Assembly: GCF_003700275.1 (NCBI RefSeq)
Contig: NZ_RBRE01000035.1
Span: 1-50,532 of the forward strand
DNA length: 50,532 nt
Reading direction: 5' to 3'
Source: Pseudomonas cichorii
GTDB lineage: Bacteria; Pseudomonadota; Gammaproteobacteria; Pseudomonadales; Pseudomonadaceae
Shown: positions 19,074 to 28,600 of the stretch, piece by piece
Layout of the letters: each line of letters begins with the position of its first letter
Position numbering within the stretch: position 1 is the first letter of the stretch
Translations under genes and position numbers: made by a program
Notes under the pieces: model-generated
What the model saw: the letters and a program-made list of their open reading frames with translations, nothing else
Told to the model about the DNA's origin: nothing
Database searches by the model: none

Positions 19074-20135
19074 TTACTGGCGCGGCCAGATCGCGTCTCG
19101 CGTGGTCATCTCGCCCATTGCCACCGCGATCAGACGTGGCTCTTCATACGGATCGCGAGCATGCGCGACGAGCATGTTGTCGAGCATGACCAGATCACCC
19201 TTTTGCCACTGGAAGCGTACCGCGCAAGCCTCATAGGCCTCGCCAAGCAGCGCCATGACCTCATCCTCGATCGGAGTGCCGTCGCCGTAGCTGACCATGC
19301 GCGGCATGCGGTCTTCGCCAAACATGTCGAACAGGTCTTCGCGCATTTCCTCACCCAGGCAAAACGGGTGATGCAATTGCACCTGATTGAAAAACGCCGA
19401 CTGGCCGGTGACCGGGTGCTGAATGACGGCCGGGCAATGGGTGTGGATCTGCAAGGTGTCGGCATCCAGCCACTCGAAGGAAGTGCCCTGTTCACGGCAA
19501 CGGGCTTCGGCCACTTCGGGCAACTCGGTGCCGAAAAAACTCTGCCAGCTGGGCTCCACGCCCATGGTGAAGGTGCGGCTGTAGCGCAGCGCCTTGCGCT
19601 CGAATTTCTCGACCACTTCGGCAGGCAGGTGCAGCAGCATCTGACGAATGTCCACCAGTGGCGTGGCTCCGCCGACCTTCGACGGCAATTCGCAGTAGAA
19701 CCACTGCTTGCGCGGCCAGCTTTCCAGGTGCGAGCTTTCGTTGTGATAGAGGATCATTTCCCGCTCAGGGTAAGGCGTCGAGCGATACACGTTGCGACCA
19801 CCCTCCTTCTTCGGCAGATCGCCGTAGCCGCCATGCAGCCCCGGCGACAATGCCTCGGCAAAACTCTCGAACAGGGCCACGCTGTCTAGCCCGAAACCGC
19901 GAAACAGTATTGCTCCGTGACGGCACAGCAATGCCTCGATGTTCTCGCGGTTTTGCGCAGCCCAGGCCTGGGGATCCAGGCCTGTTTCGGACGGCTCGAT
20001 CATTACTGGAAGACTGGCTGAAGGGTCGAGCAGCGAAAGGCGGACTTTGGCGTCGCTGCGACGGTCCGGCCAGTGCAGCGGCTCGGTATTTTTCGTCTGC
20101 AGGTCGGCAGGCGAAGCGCTGGTTTCAAGGTTCAT
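19074..20135 (-). CDS. syrP: SyrP-like Fe(II)/2-oxoglutarate aspartyl hydroxylase (TauD family)
   Basis: 353-residue non-heme iron, 2-oxoglutarate-dependent oxygenase of the TauD/TfdA fold. Iron ligands are visible as HNE (His131, Glu133) and a distal His325 in VAHAR; Arg334 is the likely 2-oxoglutarate clamp. In syringomycin synthesis SyrP hydroxylates the beta carbon of carrier-bound Asp8, giving 3-hydroxyaspartate. Here the likely target is module 8 of the mycin NRPS. A longer frame continues upstream to 20441, but the start at 20133-20135 is preferred because GGGAG lies 6 nt before it and the promoter box lies above it. Divergent from syrB1. Confidence 0.88.
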   Translation of the reverse strand: MNLETSASPADLQTKNTEPLHWPDRRSDAKVRLSLLDPSASLPVMIEPSETGLDPQAWAAQNRENIEALLCRHGAILFRGFGLDSVALFESFAEALSPGLHGGYGDLPKKEGGRNVYRSTPYPEREMILYHNESSHLESWPRKQWFYCELPSKVGGATPLVDIRQMLLHLPAEVVEKFERKALRYSRTFTMGVEPSWQSFFGTELPEVAEARCREQGTSFEWLDADTLQIHTHCPAVIQHPVTGQSAFFNQVQLHHPFCLGEEMREDLFDMFGEDRMPRMVSYGDGTPIEDEVMALLGEAYEACAVRFQWQKGDLVMLDNMLVAHARDPYEEPRLIAVAMGEMTTRDAIWPRQ

Positions 20136-20235
20136 GCATAACTCCCGGGCGATGGATATCGAGGGTCGCGCCTGATCGAGAAACCTCCCGTACCGGCACG
20201 CTTTGCGCCAGCATGTAAGCACCGCCCGCCGGGGC

Positions 20236-20259
20236 TGTCTGTCACCGCAATTGGGGACA
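20236..20259 (-). promoter_or_regulatory. syr-syp-like box for syrP
   Basis: Minus strand reads TGTCCCC-N9-GACAGACA, a perfect match to the window consensus. A TTACAT hexamer is 17 nt downstream toward syrP. Confidence 0.7.
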
Positions 20260-20297
20260 TTGCGGCGCATTCCATGCCCCTGTGCCACGTCCACGAC

Positions 20298-20321
20298 TGT
20301 CCCCATTTCCCTCGACAGACA
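20298..20321 (+). promoter_or_regulatory. syr-syp-like box for syrB1B2C
   Basis: Reads TGTCCCC-N9-GACAGACA, a perfect match to the window consensus. It is 147 bp upstream of the syrB1 start. TGAAAT about 18 nt downstream could be the -10 element. Confidence 0.7.
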
Positions 20322-20467
20322 CCATTCCGGGATCGGTGCTGAAATGCCTCCGCTACGCAAATACGAGCGGTTCGCAAGCACCTCACACACTTCGGTACGG
20401 GCTGCGCAACCTGGTTCTCCAATGCGTCGAGCGCACTGCAACTTGCGAACAAACAGGAGCGTTATTC

Positions 20468-22315
20468 ATGCCGATCAACCAAACTGGCAAAGGGTCAGAC
20501 AACCTGTCAGCCCCGCTGCGACCCGGCGTCTTGCTGCACGACTTGTTCAGCGCCAGGGCCAGAGAGTTTCCCGAAAGAACAGCGGTATCCGATGAAACCC
20601 GAGCCGTCAGTTACGCAGAGCTCGATGCGGCGTCTTCAGCACTGGCCGCCAGTCTGCGCAAGCGCGGAGTCAAGGACGGCAGTCTGGTCGGCATGTGCCT
20701 GGAGCGTGATGTTGACCTGGTGATCTGCCTGCTCGGCATTCTCAAGGCAGGCGGTGCCTACGTACCTGTCGACCCGTCCTATCCGGCCAAACGCATCGAA
20801 CACATTGTCCAGGACAGCGGCCTGCAACTGATCGTCTGTTCCCGGGAGCTGTGTAGCATTCCCAGGAGCCCGTCGCTGCAAGTGCTGCTGCTCACCGAGC
20901 TGCTGGCAGAAAAGCCTGCAGGCGATTTCCAGGCCAGCACTGCCGATGCCACTCAGGCTCCGGCCTACGTGATCTACACCTCGGGCTCCACGGGCGAACC
21001 CAAGGGCGTACTGGTAACGCATGCCAACGTCAGCAGCCTGCTGGAAAGCACCCAGCGTGTTTACAACTTTACCCACACCGATATCTGGTCGATGTTTCAC
21101 TCGATCGGCTTCGATTTTTCGGTATGGGAAATCTGGGGCGCCCTCGCCCACGGTGCCCAGGTCGCAGTCGTGCCTTACGAGATCTCCCGCTCGCCTGAAA
21201 ACTTCAGGGCATGGCTGATCAGCAATCAGGTAACCGTCCTCAGCCAGACACCCTCGGCCTTTCGCGGTCTTGATGAGGCGGATCGTCAGGCTGCCAAACG
21301 CCTGTCGCTGCGCTATGTAGTGTTCGGTGGCGAGGCACTGCCGGCCACTGTTCTGCGTTCCTGGGTCGAGCGTCATGGCGACGCACTGCCAGCACTGGTG
21401 AACATGTACGGCATCACCGAAGCCACAGTGCACACCACCCACAAACGGGTACGCGGCCAGGACCTCGAAACCTCGGCCACCGTTTCTGTCGGGGCTGCGC
21501 TGGATGGCTGGACCCTGCACCTGCTCGACGAGCAACGCCAACCGGTCAAGGCTGGCGAGATCGGCGAGCTTTATATCGAAGGCGCCGGCCTGACCCTGGG
21601 TTATCTGAACCGCCCGGCGCTGACTGCCGAGCGTTTTGTAACCCTGCCCGACGGCACTCGCGCCTATCGCAGCGGCGACCTGCTCAAGCGTGACGAACAT
21701 GGCGAATATCACTATGCCGGGCGCAGCGATCAGCAACTCAAGGTGCGCGGATTCCGTATCGAAGCCGGTGAAGTCGAAGCATCGTTGCAATTGAGTAACC
21801 GCATTTCTGCCAGCCACGTCACGGCTCATGACTATGGCCAGGGTGACCTGCGCCTGGTGGCCTATGTCGTTCCTGCCGATGGCTCACAGCAAGTGACCCA
21901 GGAACTGCGCAGCGAACTGGCCGCACTGGCCGCGCAACACCTGCCCGACTACATGCGCCCGTCGACCTACATTGCCCTGCAGGCCTTGCCGGTCACCGCC
22001 CACGGCAAGATCGACAAGCAACAACTGCCCTCGCCTCTGCAACACGACAGCGCTATCGGCAGTGACGATCAGAGTGGTCTGTCGGAGCAGGAGTTGCATG
22101 TGCTCAAGGTCTGGTCCGATGACATCGGCCTCAAGGGCATTGGCCTCAATGATGATTTCTTCGACCACGGCGGCACCTCGCTGGCCCTGATTCGCTCGCT
22201 CAGCCTGCTCAAGGCTCATTACAAGGTCGACCTCAACCCTGGCGTTCTCGCGGACGGAGCCACGGCCAAGGTCCTGGCCGACAGCATTCGTACCTCCCTT
22301 GCCAACGCTCATTGA
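20468..22315 (+). CDS. syrB1: Threonine-activating A-T didomain (SyrB1-like)
   Basis: 615-residue stand-alone adenylation-carrier protein. The A domain (about 20-525) has [10 protein letters not shown] near 168, YRSGDL and the catalytic Lys in HGKIDK. The pocket reads DFWSVGMVHK, within conservative changes of the classical Thr code DFWNIGMVHK. A carrier domain follows with GGTSL (phosphopantetheine Ser near 570). There is no condensation domain. In syringomycin, SyrB1 loads L-Thr on itself, SyrB2 chlorinates it, and SyrC moves it to an NRPS carrier. An upstream in-frame ATG (20282) exists, but AGGAG at 20455-20459, 8 nt before 20468, and the promoter box at 20298-20321 favour this start. The gene ends 17 nt before syrB2. 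Confidence 0.93.
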   Translation: MPINQTGKGSDNLSAPLRPGVLLHDLFSARAREFPERTAVSDETRAVSYAELDAASSALAASLRKRGVKDGSLVGMCLERDVDLVICLLGILKAGGAYVPVDPSYPAKRIEHIVQDSGLQLIVCSRELCSIPRSPSLQVLLLTELLAEKPAGDFQASTADATQAPAYVIYTSGSTGEPKGVLVTHANVSSLLESTQRVYNFTHTDIWSMFHSIGFDFSVWEIWGALAHGAQVAVVPYEISRSPENFRAWLISNQVTVLSQTPSAFRGLDEADRQAAKRLSLRYVVFGGEALPATVLRSWVERHGDALPALVNMYGITEATVHTTHKRVRGQDLETSATVSVGAALDGWTLHLLDEQRQPVKAGEIGELYIEGAGLTLGYLNRPALTAERFVTLPDGTRAYRSGDLLKRDEHGEYHYAGRSDQQLKVRGFRIEAGEVEASLQLSNRISASHVTAHDYGQGDLRLVAYVVPADGSQQVTQELRSELAALAAQHLPDYMRPSTYIALQALPVTAHGKIDKQQLPSPLQHDSAIGSDDQSGLSEQELHVLKVWSDDIGLKGIGLNDDFFDHGGTSLALIRSLSLLKAHYKVDLNPGVLADGATAKVLADSIRTSLANAH

Positions 22316-22332
22316 CCGAAAGGAACACGCAC

Positions 22333-23277
22333 ATGACTGAAGTAGCAATCAAGCGATTCCACCTTTCCAAGGAAGAACGCGCCGCTTTCGAGAAAAACGG
22401 TTTCATCGGCCCGTTCACGGCCTATGACCAGGATGAAATGAAGGAAATCTGGAAGCGCACCCGCCTGCGTCTGCTGGACCGCAGCCATGCGGCCTACCAG
22501 GACCTGGACGCGATTTCCGGTGGTACCAACATCGCCAACTATGACCGTCACCTGGATGACGATTTCCTCGCCGAACATATCGGCCGCGCGGAAATCTGTG
22601 ACCGCGTGCAAAGCATCCTCGGCCCGGATGTATTGTGCTGGCGCACCGAGTTTTTCCCGAAATACCCGGGTGATGAAGGCACCGACTGGCACCAGGCCGA
22701 TACCTTTGCCAATGCCTCGGGCAAACCACAGATCATCTGGCCGGAAAACGAGGACTTCGGCGGCACCATCACCGTCTGGACCGCATTCACCGACGTCAAT
22801 ATTGCCAACGGTTGCCTGCAGTTCATTCCCGGCACCCAGAACAGCATGAACTACGACGAAACCAAGCGCATGAGCTACTCACCGGAAACCGCCAACTCGG
22901 TGGTCAAGGATGGCGTGCGCCGTGGCTTCTTCGGCTACGACTATCGCCAGTTGCAGATCGACGAAGACTGGAAGCCGGACGAAGACAATGCCGTACCGAT
23001 CCAGATGAAAGCCGGCCAGTTCGTGATCTTCTGGTCGACCCTGATGCACGCCTCATACCCGCACAGCGGCGAAACCCAGGAAATGCGCATGGGCTTCGCC
23101 TCCCGCTATGTACCGTCCTTCGTGCACGTCTACCCCGATTCCGATCACATCGAGGAATACGGCGGCAAGATCAGCCTGGAAAAATACGGCGCCGTGCAAG
23201 TGATCGGCGACTCCACGCCTGACTACAACCGCCTGGTGACCGAAACCACGCGCGGCAAGAAATTCAGGGAAGACTGA
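22333..23277 (+). CDS. syrB2: Non-heme iron L-threonyl halogenase (SyrB2-like)
   Basis: 314-residue Fe(II)/2-oxoglutarate halogenase, close to SyrB2 (310 residues) over its whole length. The diagnostic motif is DWHQAD: His120 binds iron, while Ala122 stands where hydroxylases have Asp or Glu, leaving room for chloride. The second iron ligand is His239 in TLMHAS, and Arg252/Arg258 match the 2-oxoglutarate region. All are shifted by +4 from SyrB2 numbering (116/118/235). It would chlorinate the methyl group of Thr bound to SyrB1, giving 4-chloro-Thr. The start at 22333 has AAGGA about 9 nt upstream; a TTG at 22312 overlaps the syrB1 stop and was not chosen. The family match is strong. Confidence 0.95.
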   Translation: MTEVAIKRFHLSKEERAAFEKNGFIGPFTAYDQDEMKEIWKRTRLRLLDRSHAAYQDLDAISGGTNIANYDRHLDDDFLAEHIGRAEICDRVQSILGPDVLCWRTEFFPKYPGDEGTDWHQADTFANASGKPQIIWPENEDFGGTITVWTAFTDVNIANGCLQFIPGTQNSMNYDETKRMSYSPETANSVVKDGVRRGFFGYDYRQLQIDEDWKPDEDNAVPIQMKAGQFVIFWSTLMHASYPHSGETQEMRMGFASRYVPSFVHVYPDSDHIEEYGGKISLEKYGAVQVIGDSTPDYNRLVTETTRGKKFRED

Positions 23278-23336
23278 ACCATCCGGCATTCGGGTAGGCG
23301 GGTCACCACAACATGTCTGGTAAGGAGCGTTTAACC

Positions 23337-24551
23337 ATGTCCCATTTCACTGACGCGGCGACGCGCCTGTGCGAGGCAGTCAGGATGCTCAGGCATCTGG
23401 CGACCAACCTGCCCGAGCCGATTCGCATCGGCTTCCTCGGGGCCGGCGATGATCAACGGATCATCGCCGGCCCCGGCGTAGCGGCAACCCAGAAAGCGGT
23501 CAGCCTGGCTTTCGAGCGCCTTGGCGTTCGACATCTGGAATACAGCCATGACGCAATTACCCGGTTATCCTCCTTTGAGTTGTTCATCAGCCGGAAAATC
23601 AGTGCCGCGCTGGGTTTCAACTATGAATCGTTTGGCGTGGTCGAACCGGATCAGGCGCAACAGGCGCTTATCCAGGACTTCGACTTCAGCCCTCCTCTGC
23701 CCGGCATCGCCAGATCGAGCCTGATCACCCGCGACGGGGTTCTGCTGAACACTTACGCCAGTGCCGACCGGCAACTGCCGCCCATCGTCCTGGCCCTGCC
23801 TTGCGGCCTGCCCTTCGAGCTGTGTCGTGCCTGGTTCCAGGCACTGGGCGAACGCTATTTCGTGATGGCCTGGGAAACTCGCGGATTATTCGGCGCCTGC
23901 ATCGATTTCGATCGCCTGGAGGTCGATGCCGACGCCCAGGTAGCGGACCTGTTTGCAGTCATGGATCATTTCGGCCATGACAGCGCGCACCTGATGGGGA
24001 TCTGTGGTGGCGCTGCCATTGCCCTCTGTGCGGCAGCTTCCGACAGTGAGCGGGTACGCTCCCTGAGCCTGTGGCACGGCGACTATAATCTGGCCGATGA
24101 CAGCCTGCGCACGGCCCACCAGCGCAACTTCGAGTGGCTGATGGAAGCCGCTGCCGCCGACCGCAACGAAGCCGGTGACCTGCAAATGCTTTTCGTCGAT
24201 CAGGCCACCCTGGTCACCACACCGGAACCGATTGCCCATGTGGCGCTGTTTCCGTACACCAATGCGGAACTGTTCTACCGCTACTCGAAACTCAACGATG
24301 CACTGAACAAGACCGACCTCAATGCGCTACTCAAGCGGATCGGCGTGCCGGTCCTGGTAGTCGCCGGCGACAGCGACCAGACTACGCATATCGGTGGCTC
24401 GCGGCACATTGCCCAGGTCATCGACGGGGCACAACTGCATGTCGAGGAAAACGGCAGTCATCTGGCTTTCTTTGAACATGCCCCGAGTTCTCGTGCCACG
24501 GCGTTCCGCTTCATGGACCGGGTGGTGGAATCGGAGCCTGCGCTGATCTGA
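23337..24551 (+). CDS. syrC: (Chloro)threonyl aminoacyltransferase (SyrC-like)
   Basis: 404-residue alpha/beta-hydrolase-type acyltransferase. The nucleophile elbow GICGGAA places Cys at residue 223, matching active-site Cys224 of SyrC; an Asp and a His (about 343 and 381, in VAGDSDQ and NGSHLAF) could complete the triad. SyrC takes Thr or 4-Cl-Thr from the SyrB1 carrier onto its Cys and delivers it to the carrier of an A-less NRPS module. It is third in the syrB1-syrB2-syrC operon, 59 nt after syrB2, with AAGGAG 9 nt before the ATG. In this window the only A-less module is module 5 at 39945-40600; the usual acceptor (module 9) would lie outside. Confidence 0.9.
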   Translation: MSHFTDAATRLCEAVRMLRHLATNLPEPIRIGFLGAGDDQRIIAGPGVAATQKAVSLAFERLGVRHLEYSHDAITRLSSFELFISRKISAALGFNYESFGVVEPDQAQQALIQDFDFSPPLPGIARSSLITRDGVLLNTYASADRQLPPIVLALPCGLPFELCRAWFQALGERYFVMAWETRGLFGACIDFDRLEVDADAQVADLFAVMDHFGHDSAHLMGICGGAAIALCAAASDSERVRSLSLWHGDYNLADDSLRTAHQRNFEWLMEAAAADRNEAGDLQMLFVDQATLVTTPEPIAHVALFPYTNAELFYRYSKLNDALNKTDLNALLKRIGVPVLVVAGDSDQTTHIGGSRHIAQVIDGAQLHVEENGSHLAFFEHAPSSRATAFRFMDRVVESEPALI

Positions 24552-24576
24552 ATCCAGCAAGGCAACTGTAACAAGG

Positions 24577-24609
24577 CCCCGGGCGGACAGCGTACGCTCG
24601 GGGTATTTT
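24577..24609 (+). terminator. Terminator of syrB1B2C
   Basis: CCCCGGGC (24577-24584) pairs with GCTCGGGG (24596-24603), allowing one G-U pair, followed by TATTTT. It lies between the convergent syrC and aspH genes. Confidence 0.65.
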
Positions 24610-24627
24610 CATTCCGGCTGCAGCAGG

Positions 24628-25245
24628 TCAGGCCTGAGCGAGCATATGCTGTTCGCGATAGAACTCCATGTACATCACGGTCCGTACACCGCTTGATGCA
24701 TTGACCGCGAAATGATCCAGCGAGCTGTCGAACACCACCAGGTTGCCGTTGACGCTCTGGCTGAACTGGCCGTTGACGTTCAGGTAGTTGTAGTTCTGTT
24801 GCGTCGGCGCATCGATGGTCAGTTGCATGTGCAGCAACCCTTCCTCCCAGGTGCCGCCGTGGGAATGGGTGCCGAGGAACACATTGGGCTCCAGGCGCAA
24901 TAGCGCACACAACTTGATGCCCGGCGTGGCGCTCAGCAGCTCCAGGGTGCGCGGCATCGCGGCCTGGGCAAAAGGAATCGCCTGGTCGTAGGCCACCAGC
25001 GCGTATTGCGTCCAGTTGGTCATCAACTTGTCGTTGTCACCCCAGCCCCAGAGCCAGCCGTATTCGCCGCCGTTATTGACGTGCTCGGTCAACTCCTCGA
25101 AGAGTTCGGTGATGGATTTGTCTACACGATTTATTTCCAGCGTCGGCGCATCGAGAGCCAGAAACTCCTCGCGAATCACTTCCCAGTTACTGGCCAGATG
25201 TTCAAGTTGCGGAAAACGGCTGGCTTCATAAAACGACGGGCGCAT
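24628..25245 (-). CDS. aspH: AspH-like aspartyl/asparaginyl beta-hydroxylase family protein
   Basis: 205-residue Fe(II)/2-oxoglutarate oxygenase of the aspartyl/asparaginyl beta-hydroxylase fold, not homologous in sequence to TauD/SyrP. Probable iron ligands are in GTHSHGG (His127 or His129) and DHFAVN (His178); Arg188 in SSGVRTV would bind 2-oxoglutarate. This family uses a two-His site without the acidic ligand. The start (25243-25245) has AAGGAA about 6 nt upstream; the longer in-frame extension to 25413 runs through the promoter box and is rejected. AspH and SyrP have both been considered as Asp hydroxylases in syringomycin producers. The role here, second hydroxylase or helper, is unresolved. 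Convergent with syrC, divergent from the mycin NRPS. Confidence 0.85.
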   Translation of the reverse strand: MRPSFYEASRFPQLEHLASNWEVIREEFLALDAPTLEINRVDKSITELFEELTEHVNNGGEYGWLWGWGDNDKLMTNWTQYALVAYDQAIPFAQAAMPRTLELLSATPGIKLCALLRLEPNVFLGTHSHGGTWEEGLLHMQLTIDAPTQQNYNYLNVNGQFSQSVNGNLVVFDSSLDHFAVNASSGVRTVMYMEFYREQHMLAQA

Positions 25246-25352
25246 GGCATTTCCTTCATCAGCAATCAGTTGAAAGACCTTCGGATGAGGTCGCTGCTTT
25301 TCGCCGCGCGAAGGCGCTGCGAGCGGGCCATTTGGCCTGCACCAAAAGGGGC

Positions 25353-25376
25353 TGTCTGCCACTGTATTCGGGTACA
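25353..25376 (-). promoter_or_regulatory. syr-syp-like box for aspH
   Basis: Minus strand reads TGTACCC-N9-GGCAGACA, two mismatches from the window consensus. It lies 108 bp upstream of the aspH start. Confidence 0.5.
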
Positions 25377-25414
25377 TCGTCCCCGCTGCACGGCGCTTTG
25401 CAGCACCTGCCATT

Positions 25415-25438
25415 TGTCCCCACTTCCAGCGACAGACA
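25415..25438 (+). promoter_or_regulatory. syr-syp-like box for the mycin NRPS
   Basis: Reads TGTCCCC-N9-GACAGACA, a perfect match. TCTAAT (25454-25459) lies 15 nt downstream as a candidate -10. The predicted leader to the NRPS start is over 200 nt. Confidence 0.7.
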
Positions 25439-25686
25439 GTCCGGGACCGATCCTCTAATTTTCAGGCATTGCTCCCCGGGAGCGCCCTGAATCCAGATAC
25501 GGGATGGCTTGCTCGATTGCGCATGCCGGTCCCGATCAGCCGACCATCCGGGCGCGACCGCCGAGACGGTTTTTATTGATTGAACCTCATGATTCGTCAC
25601 GCCGATGGGTAATGTCCGCATTGCAGCCTGCCTGCCCACCGCCCGTAGACGAGCCTTCACTGACTGCGCAATACAGGTGATCCGAC

Positions 25687-28600
25687 ATGGCCTCGTCCAC
25701 TTCCCAGGTGCTTGATCAAGAAACCCCGGCGTACGGACTTGCCTCCGTCCAGCAAGGCATCTGGCTCGATCAGATGGCGCATCCCGAATTGCCTTACTAC
25801 AACATCGGCATGGCGATGGAGATCCGCGGCGAGATCGATGTCCCGTTGTTTGAAAAAGCCATTCAGTTGGTAGCGGAGCGTCACGATTCCCTGCGCCTGA
25901 GTTTGGGTGTGCAGGACGGTGTGGCCTGCCAGCGGGTTCTGCCTCAGGTCGACGTGGCACTGGAAGTGGTGGATTTTTCAGCCGAGCAGAACCCGCAAGC
26001 CGTGGCCAGGGCGTACCTGCGGGAAGAGTTCCGCCGCCCTTTCCCGTCGCTGACCGGCGTGCTGTGGAGCGTTCGTCTGGTCCGTTGCGGGCCGCAACTG
26101 TATTACTGGCTGACCCGTTATCACCACCTGATGACCGATGGCATCAGCGTCATGCTGATGGGCCGGGCTGTCGAGCAAGCCTATAACGGCCTGCTCATGG
26201 GCGAAAACGACCCGCCCCAGGGGCCATCCTATCTGTCCTTTCTCGAAGAGGATCAGGGCTATCTGGAGTCGAGCCGCTTCGAGCGCGACCGCGGTTTCTG
26301 GCAGGAAGTATTCGCCGAATTGCCACCGCCGCTGTTGCAACAGCGCTTCGCCGTTCCAGGCAGCGGTATCGCCCCCAGCGCCCAGGCGCAAAGAATGATC
26401 CCACGCAAGCTGTTCAACGAGCTGGCCGATTTCGCCTCCGGCCAGGGGATGTCCCTGGCGCACGTGTTCATGACCGTGATCAGTACCTATTTCTGCCGGA
26501 CCACCGGCGTCGACTCGATCGTGATCGGCATGCCGGTGCACAACCGCACCAATGCCCGACAAAAAGCCACGGTGGGCATGTTTTCGTCGGTCAGTCCGAT
26601 TCGCCTGGAGGTCGACCCCCAGTCTTCGTTGATGGACCTGATGCAGGTCACGGCAGCCCAGTTGCGCCGTTGCTATCGGCACCAGCGTTTTCCGATTGCC
26701 GAACTCAACCGCACCTTGAAACTGGCCCAGCAAGGCCGTCGGCAATTGTTCGACGTGTCACTGTCGTTTGAAAGTCTCAATGGCGATGCGACGCTGGGCG
26801 GTCAGGAAACCGAAATCTTCACTCAGGACAACGGTTATGAGCGTCTGCCACTGGCGATCTTCGTCCGTGACTACCATGCATCCGACGACGTTTACCTGGA
26901 CTTCAACTTCAACACTGCCTTTTTCACCCTGGAGGAAGTCCTGGTCATTCAGCAGCGCCTGCTGTCGATGTTCGAGGCCCTTATCGAGCATCACACGCTG
27001 CCCGTCGCGCAATTCCCGATCATGCCGCAGGCCGAGCATGATCACGTGTTGCACACCTTCAACGCGACGCAACGTGATTACCCACGCGATGAGCTGATCC
27101 ATGCACTGTTCGAGCAGCAGGTCGAACGCACACCACTAGCCAGTGCCGTCAGCGACCACAACGGCCAGGCCCTGAGCTACGAAACCCTCAACCGCCGCGC
27201 CAACCAGCTCGCCCATCAACTGATCGCGCTGGGAGTGGTGCCGGATAGCCGCGTGGCGGTGGCGCTACGCCGTAGCAACGAACTGGTGATTGCCCTGCTG
27301 GCGATTCTCAAGGCTGGCGGCGCTTATGTGCCGGTGGACCCGGACCTGCCGGACAGCCGGCGCGACTACATGCTCGACGACAGCACGCCCGTGGCAATGC
27401 TCACCTCGCTGGCCTTGCAGGAGCAGGTCGCCCGCGCCGATATTCCTGTGTTGCTGGTGGATCAGCAAGTTATGGATCAGGACGTACTCGCGGATTTTCC
27501 GTCGAGCAATCCAAAGCCGCTGGAGCTGGGTCTGCAAGCCACGCATTTGGCCTATGTGCTGTACACCTCCGGCTCGACCGGCAAGCCCAAAGGCGTGATG
27601 AACGAACACCGCGGCGTGGTCAACCGCCTGCTCTGGGCCAGGGATGAATATCGGGTCAACGCCACGGATCGCGTGCTGCAAAAGACCCCATTCGGTTTTG
27701 ACGTGTCGGTCTGGGAGTTCTTCCTGCCACTGCTGACCGGCGCTCATTTGTACATGGCCCGTCCTGGCGGGCATCAGGACCCGGCGTATCTGGCTCAGGT
27801 GATGCGCGAGCAGCAGATCAGCCTGCTGCACTTCGTACCCTCGATGCTGGAAGTGTTTCTGGAGCACGGCGACAACCAGGGCTTTGGCGCCTTGAGCCGT
27901 GTGCTGTGCAGCGGCGAAGCCTTACCGCGCAGCCTGCAGAAGCGTTTCGAGGAACAACTGGCGCCGGTGGAGCTGCATAACCTCTATGGCCCGACCGAAG
28001 CAGCCATCGACGTCACCGCCTGGCACTGCCAGCCGAGCGATCAGGGCGACAGCGTGCCGATTGGCAAGCCCATCGCCAATATCCGGATCTACATCCTCGA
28101 TCCGCATGGCCAGCCGACGCCGGTGGGTGTCGCCGGTGAAATCAATATCGGCGGTGTGGGTGTCGCGCGTGGTTATCTGAACCTGCCGGAACTGAGTGCC
28201 GAGCGCTTTGTTAAAGATCCGTTCTCCAGCGATCCAGACGCGCGGGTCTACAAGACCGGCGACCTGGGCCGCTGGCTGGACAACGGCGCAGTGGAATACC
28301 TGGGACGCAACGATTTTCAGGTCAAGATCCGCGGTCAACGTATCGAACTGGGCGAGATCGAAGCCAAGCTGGCGCTGCACGAGGCGATCAAGGAAGCCGT
28401 GGTACTGGCGCGCGACGAGGCGTCCGGCGAGAAACGGCTGGTGGCCTACTTCACCTCAACCAGCGACGCACCGCTGGATATCCGTGAACTGCGCAATCAC
28501 TTGCAGGATCAACTGCCCAGCTACATGGTGCCTGCCGTTTACGTCGGCCTGGACAGCCTGCCACTGACCGGCAACGGCAAACTGGATCGCGGCCGGCTGC

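Larger units (their letters stand above)
20136..20467. other. Divergent promoter region syrP / syrB1
   Basis: 332 bp with no gene. It holds two mirrored promoter boxes (20236-20259 and 20298-20321) whose starts are exactly 62 bp apart, the same distance as in the aspH/NRPS2 gap. Confidence 0.65.
25246..25686. other. Divergent promoter region aspH / mycin NRPS
   Basis: 441 bp without a credible gene. The minus-strand open frame at 25259-25960 has no start signal and overlaps the NRPS coding start. Mirrored promoter boxes lie at 25353-25376 and 25415-25438. The 3' half (25460-25686) is a long leader with no clear hairpin terminator or riboswitch that I can recognise. Confidence 0.6.

Noticed and set aside
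20136..20441. N-terminal extension of the SyrP-like protein
   Set aside because: It would pass through both promoter boxes; the ATG at 20133-20135 has GGGAG at the right distance.
20282..20467. N-terminal extension of the SyrB1-like protein
   Set aside because: It runs through the promoter box at 20298-20321. The internal ATG at 20468 has a strong ribosome site and begins just before the conserved domain.
25259..25960. Minus-strand open frame across the aspH/NRPS2 promoter
   Set aside because: No ribosome site; it overlaps two promoter boxes and the NRPS start, and its composition is unlike a protein family I know.
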